Source: Candidatus Bathyarchaeia archaeon
GTDB lineage: Archaea > Thermoproteota > Bathyarchaeia > Bathyarchaeales > Bathycorpusculaceae
NCBI GenBank assembly: GCA_041447175.1
Contig: CP166960.1
Coordinates: 1,566,519-1,630,518, forward strand
Reading direction: 5' to 3'
DNA length: 64,000 nucleotides
In this document: positions 15,610 to 23,544 of the stretch, piece by piece
Numbering within the stretch: position 1 is the first letter of the stretch
Layout of the letters: each line of letters begins with the position of its first letter
The notes under the pieces: model-generated
Databases searched by the model: none
Seen by the model: only the letters and a program-made list of their open reading frames with translations
Told to the model about the DNA's origin: nothing
Translations under genes and position numbers: made by a program

Positions 15610-16902
15610 ATGGCACAAAAATACGTTGATTTATGGACAAGCCTAGGAATTGACCTAGAAAAACACAACCAGCTTCTAACAGTTTTACCCCAAATCTACA
15701 CCGACCTGGTTTTATCCCAGAAAAACAGACCCCAAAAAATGGATTACTTTGACTTTGTCATCTCCGAAATCCATGGGCTCCGAGTAGATGAACTGGATAA
15801 ACTCCGCAAAGAAGGCAACAAAATCATCGGCGCCTTCTGCCTCTACGCGCCTGAAGAGCTTGCATACGCAGCAAACGCCACCATGGTCGGCTTATGCGGA
15901 GGCGCAGACTTCTCCATCCCCGACGCTGAAGCAACCCTGCCCCGAAACATGTGCCCCCTCATCAAATCATTCTACGGCTTCAAAGTGGGCTTAACTTGCC
16001 CCTACTTCCAATGCTGCGACATGCTAGTCGGCGAAACCACCTGCGACGGCAAAAAGAAAGTCTACGAACTCCTCAACGAGCACACCCCAACCTACGTCAT
16101 TGAAGTCCCCCACAAACCCGACACCCCCCAAGGCAGAAGCCTCTGGCTTAAAGAGCTGGAAGAATTCAAAACCCAACTTGAAAAACTAACAGGCAACACC
16201 ATAACCGCTAAAAAACTCAAAGCCTCCATTGAACTCATAAACAACAAACGCAAAGCCCTCAAACGCCTCGCCGAACTCCGCAAAGCAACTCCCGCACCCA
16301 TCAGCGGCTTAGACGCCCTCATCGTGACCCAAATCGGCTTCTACGACGACGTGAAACGGTTCACCACCAAAGTCAACGAACTCTGCGACGAACTAGAGGA
16401 ACGCGTGAAAAACGGCGTCGGCGTCACCGACAAAAACGCGCCCCGACTCATGGTTTCAGGCTGCCCCATGGCAGTTCCCAACTGGAAGCTACCCAGCATA
16501 GCCGAATCCGCAGGCGCCTCCATAGTTGTCGAGGAAAGCTGCGTTGGAAGCCGATACTTCATGGACATGGTAGAACCCAAAGGTGAAAGCCTCAACGACC
16601 TGCTCGAAGCCTTGGTGGAGAAATACGCCAAGATTCCCTGCGCATGCTTCACCCCCAACGACGCCCGTATAGAAAGCGTAAACCAGTTAGCCAAGGACTT
16701 CAAAGTCGACGGTGTAGTCTACTACACGCTGCAGTTCTGCCACAGCTACAACGTTGAAGCCGTCAAAGTCGGCAAAGCACTCAAAGGCGAAGACGTACCG
16801 ATGCTGAAAATCGAAACCGACTACACAATGGAAGACGCCGAGCAAATCCGCACAAGACTAGAAGCCTTCCTTGAAATGATCAAAGGCAAACGGAAACAGT
16901 AA
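15610..16902 (+). CDS. Double-cubane-cluster reductase (HgdB/BcrC-like superfamily)
   Basis: 430 residues. It belongs to the 2-hydroxyacyl-CoA dehydratase/benzoyl-CoA reductase superfamily, but as a single subunit of the double-cubane cluster protein type. Cysteine motifs include MCPLIKSFYG, LTCPYFQCCDML, CDGKKK, SGCPMAVPNWK, EESCVGSRYF and QFCHSY. Such proteins receive electrons from an ATP-driven activase (next gene, 56 nt on) and reach very low potentials to reduce small molecules such as acetylene in vitro. Its natural substrate is unknown. The placement between YedF-like genes and selD suggests a low-potential reduction linked to selenium, which is only inference. Confidence 0.88.
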   Translation: MAQKYVDLWTSLGIDLEKHNQLLTVLPQIYTDLVLSQKNRPQKMDYFDFVISEIHGLRVDELDKLRKEGNKIIGAFCLYAPEELAYAANATMVGLCGGADFSIPDAEATLPRNMCPLIKSFYGFKVGLTCPYFQCCDMLVGETTCDGKKKVYELLNEHTPTYVIEVPHKPDTPQGRSLWLKELEEFKTQLEKLTGNTITAKKLKASIELINNKRKALKRLAELRKATPAPISGLDALIVTQIGFYDDVKRFTTKVNELCDELEERVKNGVGVTDKNAPRLMVSGCPMAVPNWKLPSIAESAGASIVVEESCVGSRYFMDMVEPKGESLNDLLEALVEKYAKIPCACFTPNDARIESVNQLAKDFKVDGVVYYTLQFCHSYNVEAVKVGKALKGEDVPMLKIETDYTMEDAEQIRTRLEAFLEMIKGKRKQ

Positions 16903-16958
16903 ATTCCCTCCTTTCTCCTTTTGTTTACTAAAATTAACTTCGGGTAGGTTGAATTTAT

Positions 16959-17732
16959 TTGGCTGTTGCAGGTGTTGATGCAGGTTCAGCGGCAACTAAA
17001 GCCGTAATTATCCAAAACCAAAAAGCAATCGCGCACGCAATTGTGCCCACAGGAGCCAACGGCAAAAACGCATCCACAAACGCCTTGGAAAAGGCGTTGG
17101 CTGCCGCAAATCTCACCCGCACAGACTTGCAGAACATCGTTTCAACAGGGTATGGAAGAAGAAACGTCGGGTTCGCCGAAAACGCAGTAACCGAAATCAC
17201 CGCTCACGCCAAAGGCGCCAAAACCCTGTTCCCAGCAGCAATGACCATAATTGACATCGGCGGGCAAGACAGCAAAGTCATCAGCCTTGACGAAGAGGGA
17301 CGCATAAACAATTTTGTAATGAACGACAAATGCGCCGCGGGCACAGGCAGATTCCTCGAAGTCATGGCGCGAACCATGGAGGTTTCTCTGCAAGATTTAG
17401 GCGAATTATCCATGTCTGCTGAGAAGCCCGCGAAAATCAGCAGCATGTGCACCGTGTTTGCCGAATCCGAAGTGGTCTCGCTCGTTGCCCAGGGCGAAAA
17501 ACGTGAAGCCATCATCGCGGGGCTGCATGAAGCCATATCTAAACGCATCTCGGGCATGGTGAAACAGGTGGGACTGCGACGCGAAGTAGTTTTCACAGGC
17601 GGCGTCGCCAAAAACGTGGGCATGAAAGCCAGTTTAGAGCGGGTTTTGGGTTTAAACATTAATATCCCCGTGGAGCCTCAGATTATAGGTGCCTTTGGAG
17701 CAGCACTAATCGCTGAAGAAGGCATCAACTAG
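16959..17732 (+). CDS. ATP-dependent activase (HgdC/BadG-type ASKHA ATPase)
   Basis: 257 residues from a TTG. The ASKHA phosphate-1 motif VAGVDAGSAATKAVII opens the protein. The cluster-binding cysteines lie in DKCAAGTGRFLE and SSMCTVFAESEVVSL, which form the shared [4Fe-4S] cluster of the homodimer. GGVAKNVGMKASLE is the adenosine motif. It would hydrolyse ATP to drive single electrons onto the double-cubane reductase encoded just upstream. It ends 24 nt before selD, so the three genes appear to be one transcript. Confidence 0.92.
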   Translation: MAVAGVDAGSAATKAVIIQNQKAIAHAIVPTGANGKNASTNALEKALAAANLTRTDLQNIVSTGYGRRNVGFAENAVTEITAHAKGAKTLFPAAMTIIDIGGQDSKVISLDEEGRINNFVMNDKCAAGTGRFLEVMARTMEVSLQDLGELSMSAEKPAKISSMCTVFAESEVVSLVAQGEKREAIIAGLHEAISKRISGMVKQVGLRREVVFTGGVAKNVGMKASLERVLGLNINIPVEPQIIGAFGAALIAEEGIN

Positions 17733-17756
17733 TAAAGTAACGATAGGCGAAAAAGT

Positions 17757-18776
17757 ATGGAGTACAGGCTCACCAAAGTTGTGCCAGTGCACGGATGAAG
17801 CTGCAAGCTCCCACAGTACCAGCTGGATAAACTTCTCAACCAGGCAGGCGTCACGGTTACGCCCTCCGATGAGTTGTTAGCTGGACCGTGGGAGAACGCC
17901 AGCGCCGTACAGGTATCCGAAGACGTTGCGGTACTCAACACGCTGGACTTTTTCACCCCCATCGTTGACGAGCCAGAAACACAAGGCAGAATCGCCGCCA
18001 GCAACGTCACCAGCGACATCTACGCCATGGCGGTCCCTAACATCGTAACGGTGCTGTCGATTATGGCGTTTCCCGAAAACATGCCCCAAGAACTCGCCGT
18101 GGGTATGCTTAAAGGGTTTGCAGATTTCTGCCGCGAAATGGATGCTCCTCTCATCGGCGGACACACCATCCGAAACCCATGGCCCATAATCGGAGGCGCA
18201 GCCACCGGCGTAAGCCACCCCAAAAAACTCAAGTACACCCGAGGCGCAAAACCCGGCGACGTACTCGTTTTAACTAAGCCCTTAGGCGTCCAACCTGCGA
18301 TGGCAGCGTACCGCATGCGTAAAGAAGAGGAAGGCAGAGAATTCCTCCAAGAAGTCCCCGCGGACTTGGTTGAAGCAGCGGTTTCGGGCGCCGTCAAATT
18401 GATGACGACTTCCAACAAGCCCGTTGCTGAGGTGATGCAGCAACTTCCCGTACACGCCGCCACCGACATCACAGGCTTTGGCTTAAAGGGGCACGCGGAG
18501 AACATGGCAAAACTGGGCGGCGTGAACATCTTCTTTGACCAGCTGGCGGTGGTTCGGGGGACGCCTGCGTTGGCAGATTTGCTTGGGTATTCGTTGTTTA
18601 CGGGGGAGGCGGCGGAAACCGCTGGGGGCATGTTGCTTTCGGTGGCAAAGAAGGATTTGGCGGATTTGCTAGATGCGTTAGAGAAGCGGAACGTGGACCA
18701 CGTTGAGGTGGGCTACGTGACAGCTGGCGAGGGCATCGTAACGGTTGCCAAGGACGCAAAAATCGTCGAAATCTAA
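17757..18776 (+). CDS. selD: Selenophosphate synthetase SelD, Sec-containing (in-frame UGA)
   Basis: 339 residues if the TGA at 17796-17798 is read as Sec14. The frame starts at ATG 17757 and reads MEYRLTKVVPVHG-U-SCKLPQY. The UGA falls exactly where SelD has its catalytic Cys or Sec, in the pattern G-C/U-x-C-K, with the essential Lys17. Downstream, NTLDFFTPIVDEPETQGRIA, SDIYAM and LIGGHTIR are SelD/PurM signatures, and the frame is otherwise open to 18776. A start after the UGA (17874) would lose the catalytic loop. The enzyme makes selenophosphate from selenide and ATP. The nearby tRNA-Sec supplies the decoding logic. No canonical archaeal SECIS was confidently found in the 3' region. Confidence 0.93.
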
Positions 18777-18810
18777 GCGTGAACCCTTTTTTAATCACAA
18801 AACTTGCTGT

Positions 18811-18857
18811 GTCTATTAGGCTGCAAATATTAATTGTATGCAGAACCTATAGAGGGG
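18811..18857 (+). repeat. Copy 1 of a 47-nt conserved element, downstream of selD
   Basis: Three blocks, GTCTATTAG (18811-18819), CAAATA (18824-18829) and a 21-nt block starting TATGCAGAACC (18837-18857), are shared exactly and with identical 4-nt and 7-nt spacers with the minus strand at 29913-29867 behind moeA. This copy begins 34 nt after the selD stop. The sequences outside the blocks differ. Its nature (small RNA gene, operator, RNA element or mobile remnant) is unknown. Confidence 0.7.
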
Positions 18858-18874
18858 AGGACCCTTACTGTAGG
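18846..18874 (+). other. Hairpin in the selD 3' region
   Basis: CCTATAG (18846-18852) can pair with CTGTAGG (18868-18874), seven pairs with one T-G. Inside, AGGG and CCCT pair around a GAGGA loop with a 2-nt bulge. GAA precedes the hairpin and A follows it, which recalls the GAA/A internal loop of archaeal SECIS elements. However, the upper stem is too long and no convincing lower stem exists. Reported as a candidate structured element, not as a SECIS. Confidence 0.35.
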
Positions 18875-18986
18875 ATTTCCAAGTTAAACGTGTTTACTGG
18901 ACAGTTGGACGGTTAGATTACCCATTAAAGGACCTACCAAATGCCGCTGTTGTTTGACCTCATGGTTGCTGAACGTGCGCTCGGCG

Positions 18987-19406
18987 TTAGGGCAGCTTTG
19001 TTACCCCTTCCACGTGGGCAAAGTGTTCATCGAACGAATAAAGCTCTTGTACGCCGTTTTGCTGCATTACGTCAACCGCCAAAGCGTCGTTAGCCTCAAG
19101 CTTTAGGTCCTCGCCTAACTCAACTGCCACAAAATACTGCTCACTGGAGACGCCCACAATTTTTAGGTTGTCCAACATGAAAAGTCCCCTCATAATCGTG
19201 GTTAGCTGTTCCTGCGGTAAGCCATGTTTAAGGATGTTTGCAACCTCTGAGAGGTGAACCACCGTAATTAGTGCTTCTTCTTTGCCTTCAAAGATGTTGG
19301 CGATTATTTTTTTGGCTTGCTCTTTCATCTGATGCTCTTTTTCTGACAGCTGCTTTTTGGGTTTGTAAAAAGCGTAAATGAAGACATTGGCGTCTAAGAA
19401 TCTCAT
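18987..19406 (-). CDS. PIN-domain ribonuclease, VapC-like toxin
   Basis: 139 residues. The PIN acidic residues are visible: Asp4 in MRFLDANVFIYAF, Glu in HLSEVANIL, Asp in ANDALAVDVM and Asp in LYSFDEHF. VapC toxins are Mg-dependent RNases that cut tRNA or rRNA. The start overlaps the upstream AbrB-like gene by 4 nt (ATGA), the usual antitoxin-toxin arrangement. The module lies between the selenium island and the Mo cofactor genes, with no visible link to either. Confidence 0.9.
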   Translation of the reverse strand: MRFLDANVFIYAFYKPKKQLSEKEHQMKEQAKKIIANIFEGKEEALITVVHLSEVANILKHGLPQEQLTTIMRGLFMLDNLKIVGVSSEQYFVAVELGEDLKLEANDALAVDVMQQNGVQELYSFDEHFAHVEGVTKLP

Positions 19407-19651
19407 TTGCCTGATGCCTCATAGAAGCGCTTTTCAAACTCGCTCCAGTTTCCTATGGCTTCCACGCCTAAGTCCACTTGGTCGAAGTATTTGGTGAGGT
19501 CAACTTGGCGTTTTGGGACGAGTTTTAGGTATCCTTTGCGTTTGATGACGAAGACCTCTTTGCTTTCGCCAAGCTCTGACTCTCGCCAGTCAGCAGGCAG
19601 GATAAGACGACCCTGTGAATCCATTTTTTTAACTTCAACCCCAGTTTCCAA
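19403..19651 (-). CDS. AbrB/SpoVT-type antitoxin, VapB-like
   Basis: 82 residues. MDSQGRLILPADWRESEL is the swapped-hairpin AbrB DNA-binding motif, and the C-terminal YFDQVDLGVEAIGNWSEFEKRF would wrap the toxin. The TTG start at 19651 is favoured because GGTGAT lies about 5 nt upstream. An ATG nine codons later would cut into the first beta strand. It probably represses its own promoter together with the PIN protein. Confidence 0.85.
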   Translation of the reverse strand: METGVEVKKMDSQGRLILPADWRESELGESKEVFVIKRKGYLKLVPKRQVDLTKYFDQVDLGVEAIGNWSEFEKRFYEASGK

Positions 19652-19790
19652 GCTTAATCACCATAAATTATGGTGTTGCTCCAGTAAAATAAGGTTTACC
19701 TACGTTGCGTTAAACCAATTAATAGGCTGAAAAACATAGGGGGATAGGGCTATAGCGAAACGTAGCTGACCTACCACGGGAATAGGCATG

Positions 19791-20882
19791 TTAGTATTTT
19801 GGGGGGTACCTGTCGGTGTATCCCGCCTTACCCATAACCCACGATTCACACCACGCCTTATCCGCCCACGCTCGCTCCGCAAGAAACCGCCGTCCGCCTT
19901 CAAAATGCATCTTCGCCTCTAACCGGTAATTCTCTGCTGCTGCCAAAAACGCATCTTTGCCCCGAAAATCCAGCTCCACCGCCTTTCCCACTTCACTCTG
20001 ATGTTGCGACCACGCAAGCAGGGTTTCGGCTTGGTTTTCGCGGCTAATTCCCGCCCAAAACGGCGAATGCTGCTTTTCCAACTCCGCCGCACAGGAAGCG
20101 AAGACAGTTTGGGCTTCCTCAAACTTGTGTCGCAGGCTTAACGCGGCGGCTTCTCTGAGGTGCCCAAGCTCTTGTAACGGAACGGCGCCCAAGGTCACCT
20201 TAAAGTCCTCTTTTATGGTGCCTTTAGCGAGGCGGGTGCGGAGCTTTGAGAGGTCTTCGTAGCGGTTAATGTTCACAAAGCTTTTCAGTTCAGGGTCCAA
20301 TGTGTGGATTTTGCCCACGGGAGATACAAACAGCACCTTTTCTGCGCCTCTTACCACATCGTCGGAGCGGGGACGCCTTAGGCGACAGAGGGTTTCCATG
20401 ATTTGTGTGGCGCTTTCGCGTTCCAGAGCCATGACGAGGGTTTCTATTCTACCGTTTGGCCACATCGGCACCGTAACCTGTGCCTGCGCATCTTCTGCAG
20501 CGTCAAAAAGGTACTGTGTGATTTTTGGGTTCATCAGGGGCATGTCACAGGGTAGAGTGATACAGTAATCTGCTTTTGCCGCCTTCAGCCCCGTCATTAT
20601 AGCCACGTTGGGACCGCTAACATGGCTGATTTGCTCGTCAACCGCAAACCCCACCTCACCCAAACTGTAATCCTTTAGAGTATAGACATAGTTGGCTTTG
20701 CGGGCTTCCTCATTAACACAAACCCAAACCTCATCGACCACTTTACGGGCGTTCTCCACCACATGCACCAGCATAGGTTTCCCTGAAAGCTCTGCCAACG
20801 CTTTGTCCCGCCATTCTCCTTGGCCAAGCTGGAATCGTCGGGCTTTTCCCCCTGCAAGAATCAGCGCAGCCCGTCGCGTCAC
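19791..20882 (-). CDS. MobA-like molybdenum cofactor nucleotidyltransferase with C-terminal helical extension
   Basis: 363 residues. The N-terminal 200 or so carry a nucleotidyltransferase fold: ALILAGGKARRF, KALAELSGKPMLVHVVE, and DYCITLPCDMPLMNP with the metal-binding Asp. The P-loop-like motif has an unusual insertion (RFQLGQGEWRDK) relative to LAGGxSxRxGxDK. The remaining 160 residues are helical and resemble a TPR-like region (REAAALSLRHKFEEAQTVFAS). MobA attaches GMP or CMP to molybdopterin. Together with the mobB gene that precedes it in the operon, it points to Mo/W dinucleotide cofactor synthesis for Fwd and other enzymes. Confidence 0.78.
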   Translation of the reverse strand: MTRRAALILAGGKARRFQLGQGEWRDKALAELSGKPMLVHVVENARKVVDEVWVCVNEEARKANYVYTLKDYSLGEVGFAVDEQISHVSGPNVAIMTGLKAAKADYCITLPCDMPLMNPKITQYLFDAAEDAQAQVTVPMWPNGRIETLVMALERESATQIMETLCRLRRPRSDDVVRGAEKVLFVSPVGKIHTLDPELKSFVNINRYEDLSKLRTRLAKGTIKEDFKVTLGAVPLQELGHLREAAALSLRHKFEEAQTVFASCAAELEKQHSPFWAGISRENQAETLLAWSQHQSEVGKAVELDFRGKDAFLAAAENYRLEAKMHFEGGRRFLAERAWADKAWCESWVMGKAGYTDRYPPKY

Positions 20883-20892
20883 GTTGCTTTCC

Positions 20893-21447
20893 TCAATCTT
20901 TTTTTGATTTAGCCGTGGTGTATTGCAAAATAAGCTGCAGCAGCTTTTCGCCCTCGGTCTTTAGGTCAATTATGGGAATTTTGAGCCAGCTTATCTGCGG
21001 TTTACTCTGAGAAATTACCCCTGTGACGGCAAGAATCGGCTCAGCAGTGCCCTCAAGAGTCCGCTTCAAGTTATCCTCGTCTTTAGCCGTGATTAACTTG
21101 GGAACATCTGGTCGCTTTGCGATTAGGCTGTGAAAGCCCTCAATGAAAATAATGTCCAACTGTTCCCGCTCAAGCAACCCGATGACTTGGTCTAAGTCGT
21201 TTAGAGCAGCTTCAGTTCTTTTCAATATGGCTATTTCTTCGGGGCTTATGGCGGCTATGACTTTTGCTCCTGCTTGGGCATACCTCCAGGTGTTGGTGCC
21301 CTCTTTGTCCATGGTGAAGCCTCTGTGGTGTACGTGTTTTATGGAGCCGATTTTGTAGCCTTGCGCAGAAAGATGAGAAATTAAATATTCAAGTGTGGTT
21401 GTTTTGCCCGAGCCGCTTGTTCCCACTGCAGCGATAACTAAAACCAT
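20893..21447 (-). CDS. mobB: MobB-like GTPase for molybdopterin-guanine dinucleotide synthesis
   Basis: About 184 residues from the ATG at 21447, which has GGAGTG 8 nt upstream; a longer frame back to 21543 has no support. GTSGSGKTTTLEYLI is the P-loop, KIGSIKHVHHRGFTMDKEGTNTWRYAQAGA the typical MobB segment, and IIFIEGFHSL the Walker-B-like strand. MobB binds GTP and assists MobA. It is 10 nt from the mobA-like gene in the same direction. Confidence 0.88.
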   Translation of the reverse strand: MVLVIAAVGTSGSGKTTTLEYLISHLSAQGYKIGSIKHVHHRGFTMDKEGTNTWRYAQAGAKVIAAISPEEIAILKRTEAALNDLDQVIGLLEREQLDIIFIEGFHSLIAKRPDVPKLITAKDEDNLKRTLEGTAEPILAVTGVISQSKPQISWLKIPIIDLKTEGEKLLQLILQYTTAKSKKD

Positions 21448-21585
21448 GCAGTCTACACTCCGACGGAAAACAGTCAAAAAGGGCTCTAATAAACACCGCG
21501 ATTCCGCAAACCGTCTTTTATGGTACTTCGCGGTTAAACTCAATCCATATTATCCAGTTTTCCCATCTTTTGGGCAGGTGCAATC

Positions 21586-22365
21586 ATGCCTAAAATTGTT
21601 GCGGTCGTCGGCGGAAAACACTCCGGAAAAACCACCATAATCGAAAACCTGATTCGGCAACTCAAAACCCGCGGTTACCGTGTGGGAACCGTAAAAGAGA
21701 TGGTGCGCATTCCCACCTTAGATACGCCTGAAACCGAAACCGACCGCTACACCACAGCAGGCGCCCAAACCGTCGTGGCAGTCCCGCGGGAAGAAACGGT
21801 GGTTTTCATCAAACGCCGCCTTGGCATAAATGAAACGCTGGATTACCTGCGCGACATGGATTTTGTGTTGCTGGAAGGCTTTGAAGCTGAAAAGACCCTG
21901 CCAAAAATAATCGCAGCCAAAACCGCGGACGAAACTGCCTCCTTCAATGATGGCTTAGCCATAGCAATTTCAGGCATCATCTCGGATTCACCAGAGGAAA
22001 CCAGCAAAGCCGCCACGCTTCAGATTCCACTGTTTAATGCTATCCGCGATGCCGCGAAGCTGGTGGAGGTTGTGGAGCAGAAAGCTTTTGCGAAGTTGCC
22101 TGCTTTGCCTCACTGCGGCGAATGCGGATACGCAAACTGCTATGAAATGGCTAAAGCGCTGGTTCGGGGGGACGCTGAGGCAAAGGGGTGTGTGTTGCCC
22201 AAAAAGGACGCTTTTGTTCTTGAGGTGAACGGGGTGCGTATTCCGCTTAAAGAGTTTCCGCAACGAGCTTTTCAGGGTGTGTTGGAGAATATGGTTTTGT
22301 CGCTTGAGGGGGTTCCTGAAATAAGGGAGATAAAAATTAAGTCAACCCGAAGGGAACCGTTTTAG
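21586..22365 (+). CDS. MobB-like protein with C-terminal Fe-S-type cysteine motif
   Basis: 259 residues. The N-terminal 165 are MobB-like: VGGKHSGKTTIIENLIRQL P-loop, RVGTVKEMVRIP, DRYTTAGAQTVVAVP. The C-terminal part contains PHCGECGYANCYEMAKAL...GDAEAKGC, the four-cysteine pattern of the [4Fe-4S] domain seen in RnfB and corrinoid proteins. The tail resembles a small beta domain (AFVLEVNGVRIPLKEFPQ). This fusion suggests redox- or metal-cluster-linked insertion of cofactor. It ends 4 nt inside the convergent gene's 3' end. The function beyond GTP binding is inferred. Confidence 0.78.
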   Translation: MPKIVAVVGGKHSGKTTIIENLIRQLKTRGYRVGTVKEMVRIPTLDTPETETDRYTTAGAQTVVAVPREETVVFIKRRLGINETLDYLRDMDFVLLEGFEAEKTLPKIIAAKTADETASFNDGLAIAISGIISDSPEETSKAATLQIPLFNAIRDAAKLVEVVEQKAFAKLPALPHCGECGYANCYEMAKALVRGDAEAKGCVLPKKDAFVLEVNGVRIPLKEFPQRAFQGVLENMVLSLEGVPEIREIKIKSTRREPF

Positions 22366-22865
22366 CGTGCTTCAATCACGGCGATGCCTCGGACCCACCG
22401 CTGCGCGAATTCGTCGTTGCCTATGATTAGCCGTATGGGTCCTTCGCCGCCTTCGGAAAGCGGCGTTAACGCTGAGCCGTCTTTTTCGTATGCCAAGATG
22501 GTGTGGGGGTTGTTTGCGTCTTGGAGGGGTATGGTTGCGCCGTAGCCGTCGGCTGCCTGCAAGTAAACGGAGGTGGCGTTGGGGGAGATGTGAGCTTCTT
22601 GCAGCACGGCGCTGAGGGGTACGCCTGTGTAGTTAAACACGCCGTTGTCTGCGACGTGGGAGCTGGAGCTTAAGGTTACCTGTATGGTGACGGTCGTGAA
22701 CGCTTTTAACTCGCTGTAAGTGAAGTTTTGGGGGTTGTCCACTGCACCTCTGACAAGGATGCTTCCTTCGACTCCAGCGTTTTGACGCATGTAGAAGTAT
22801 ACAGGTACTGTGACGGCAATCACAACAATTAACGCTGCTATGGCGATTTTGCTTGCTTTATTCAT
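22362..22865 (-). CDS. Extracytoplasmic molybdopterin-oxidoreductase-fold protein
   Basis: 167 residues. The N-terminal membrane helix (IAIAALIVVIAVTVPVYFYM) acts as signal or anchor. The rest follows the sulfite-oxidase-type molybdopterin-binding domain (VRGAVDNPQNFTYSELKAF, YTGVPLSAVLQEA, GEGPIRLIIGNDEFAQRWVRGIAVIE). The cysteine that ligates Mo in true oxidases is absent, so it may be a non-catalytic binder. It precedes nothing on its strand, and follows an ECF-type S component by 3 nt. A role in capturing a pterin, Mo/W or another ligand for that transporter is plausible, not proven. Confidence 0.72.
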   Translation of the reverse strand: MNKASKIAIAALIVVIAVTVPVYFYMRQNAGVEGSILVRGAVDNPQNFTYSELKAFTTVTIQVTLSSSSHVADNGVFNYTGVPLSAVLQEAHISPNATSVYLQAADGYGATIPLQDANNPHTILAYEKDGSALTPLSEGGEGPIRLIIGNDEFAQRWVRGIAVIEAR

Positions 22866-22868
22866 CTT

Positions 22869-23441
22869 TTAACCTTCGTTTACTCTTAACCCAAGTTTTC
22901 TTGTTCGAACCAGCAGCATGTTTGCAATGAGCCCGCCGATGCCGCCGCTTATCGCAGCAACCAACGCGATGAACAGCAACACATACTCAGGCAAAACCAA
23001 AATCAAACTGCCCACCAAAACCGTTCCCACAGCATTTGCCACTGCCCCAGCCCCCAAACAGCATCCCGCACAGCACGCCTTGTGCCGCGAAAGCAGGAAA
23101 AAGCCGTCGATGGCAAGACCCGGCGCCAAATAAATCACAAAGGACAGGAGCCCAAAGTTGCCAAACGGCAGCAACAAGCTAATGAAAGCTTGGGTCAAAG
23201 AAGTTACGGTGGCGGCGCCTGTTTTGCGCACAAACCCATACGCCATGACTGGCCACATCATGTAGATGCCGCCCGCCAACGCACCCGTCGGAATGTAAAG
23301 CGGACCCGCCAAAGTAGCAACCAACGGGTGAATGACGTTTTTGGTGGCTAAACCTAAACTGGCAAACAACGCCATCAAAACTAAGTCCACAGTCGCCCTC
23401 TTGCCCGCACTGGCACGCATGTTGACGGTTTTGATTTTCAT
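22869..23441 (-). CDS. ECF transporter S component-like membrane protein
   Basis: 190 residues with six hydrophobic helices (DLVLMALFASLGLATKNVI, AGPLYIPTGALAGGIYMMW, and others), similar to YkoE/ThiW-type ECF S components. A cysteine cluster HKACCAGCC lies on a loop near residue 125. The adjacent molybdopterin-fold protein and the ModE-like regulator suggest a molybdenum/tungsten or cofactor-related substrate. No ECF ATPase is in the window. Confidence 0.72.
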   Translation of the reverse strand: MKIKTVNMRASAGKRATVDLVLMALFASLGLATKNVIHPLVATLAGPLYIPTGALAGGIYMMWPVMAYGFVRKTGAATVTSLTQAFISLLLPFGNFGLLSFVIYLAPGLAIDGFFLLSRHKACCAGCCLGAGAVANAVGTVLVGSLILVLPEYVLLFIALVAAISGGIGGLIANMLLVRTRKLGLRVNEG

Positions 23442-23544
23442 GACACATTCGATGTTACAAACGTGTAATATCGTTGAAATAAACCTTCGCCCCGCCCAAA
23501 CCCTGCAGAACCATCAAAACGTGCACTTCGTATGCGTGTGTTGT

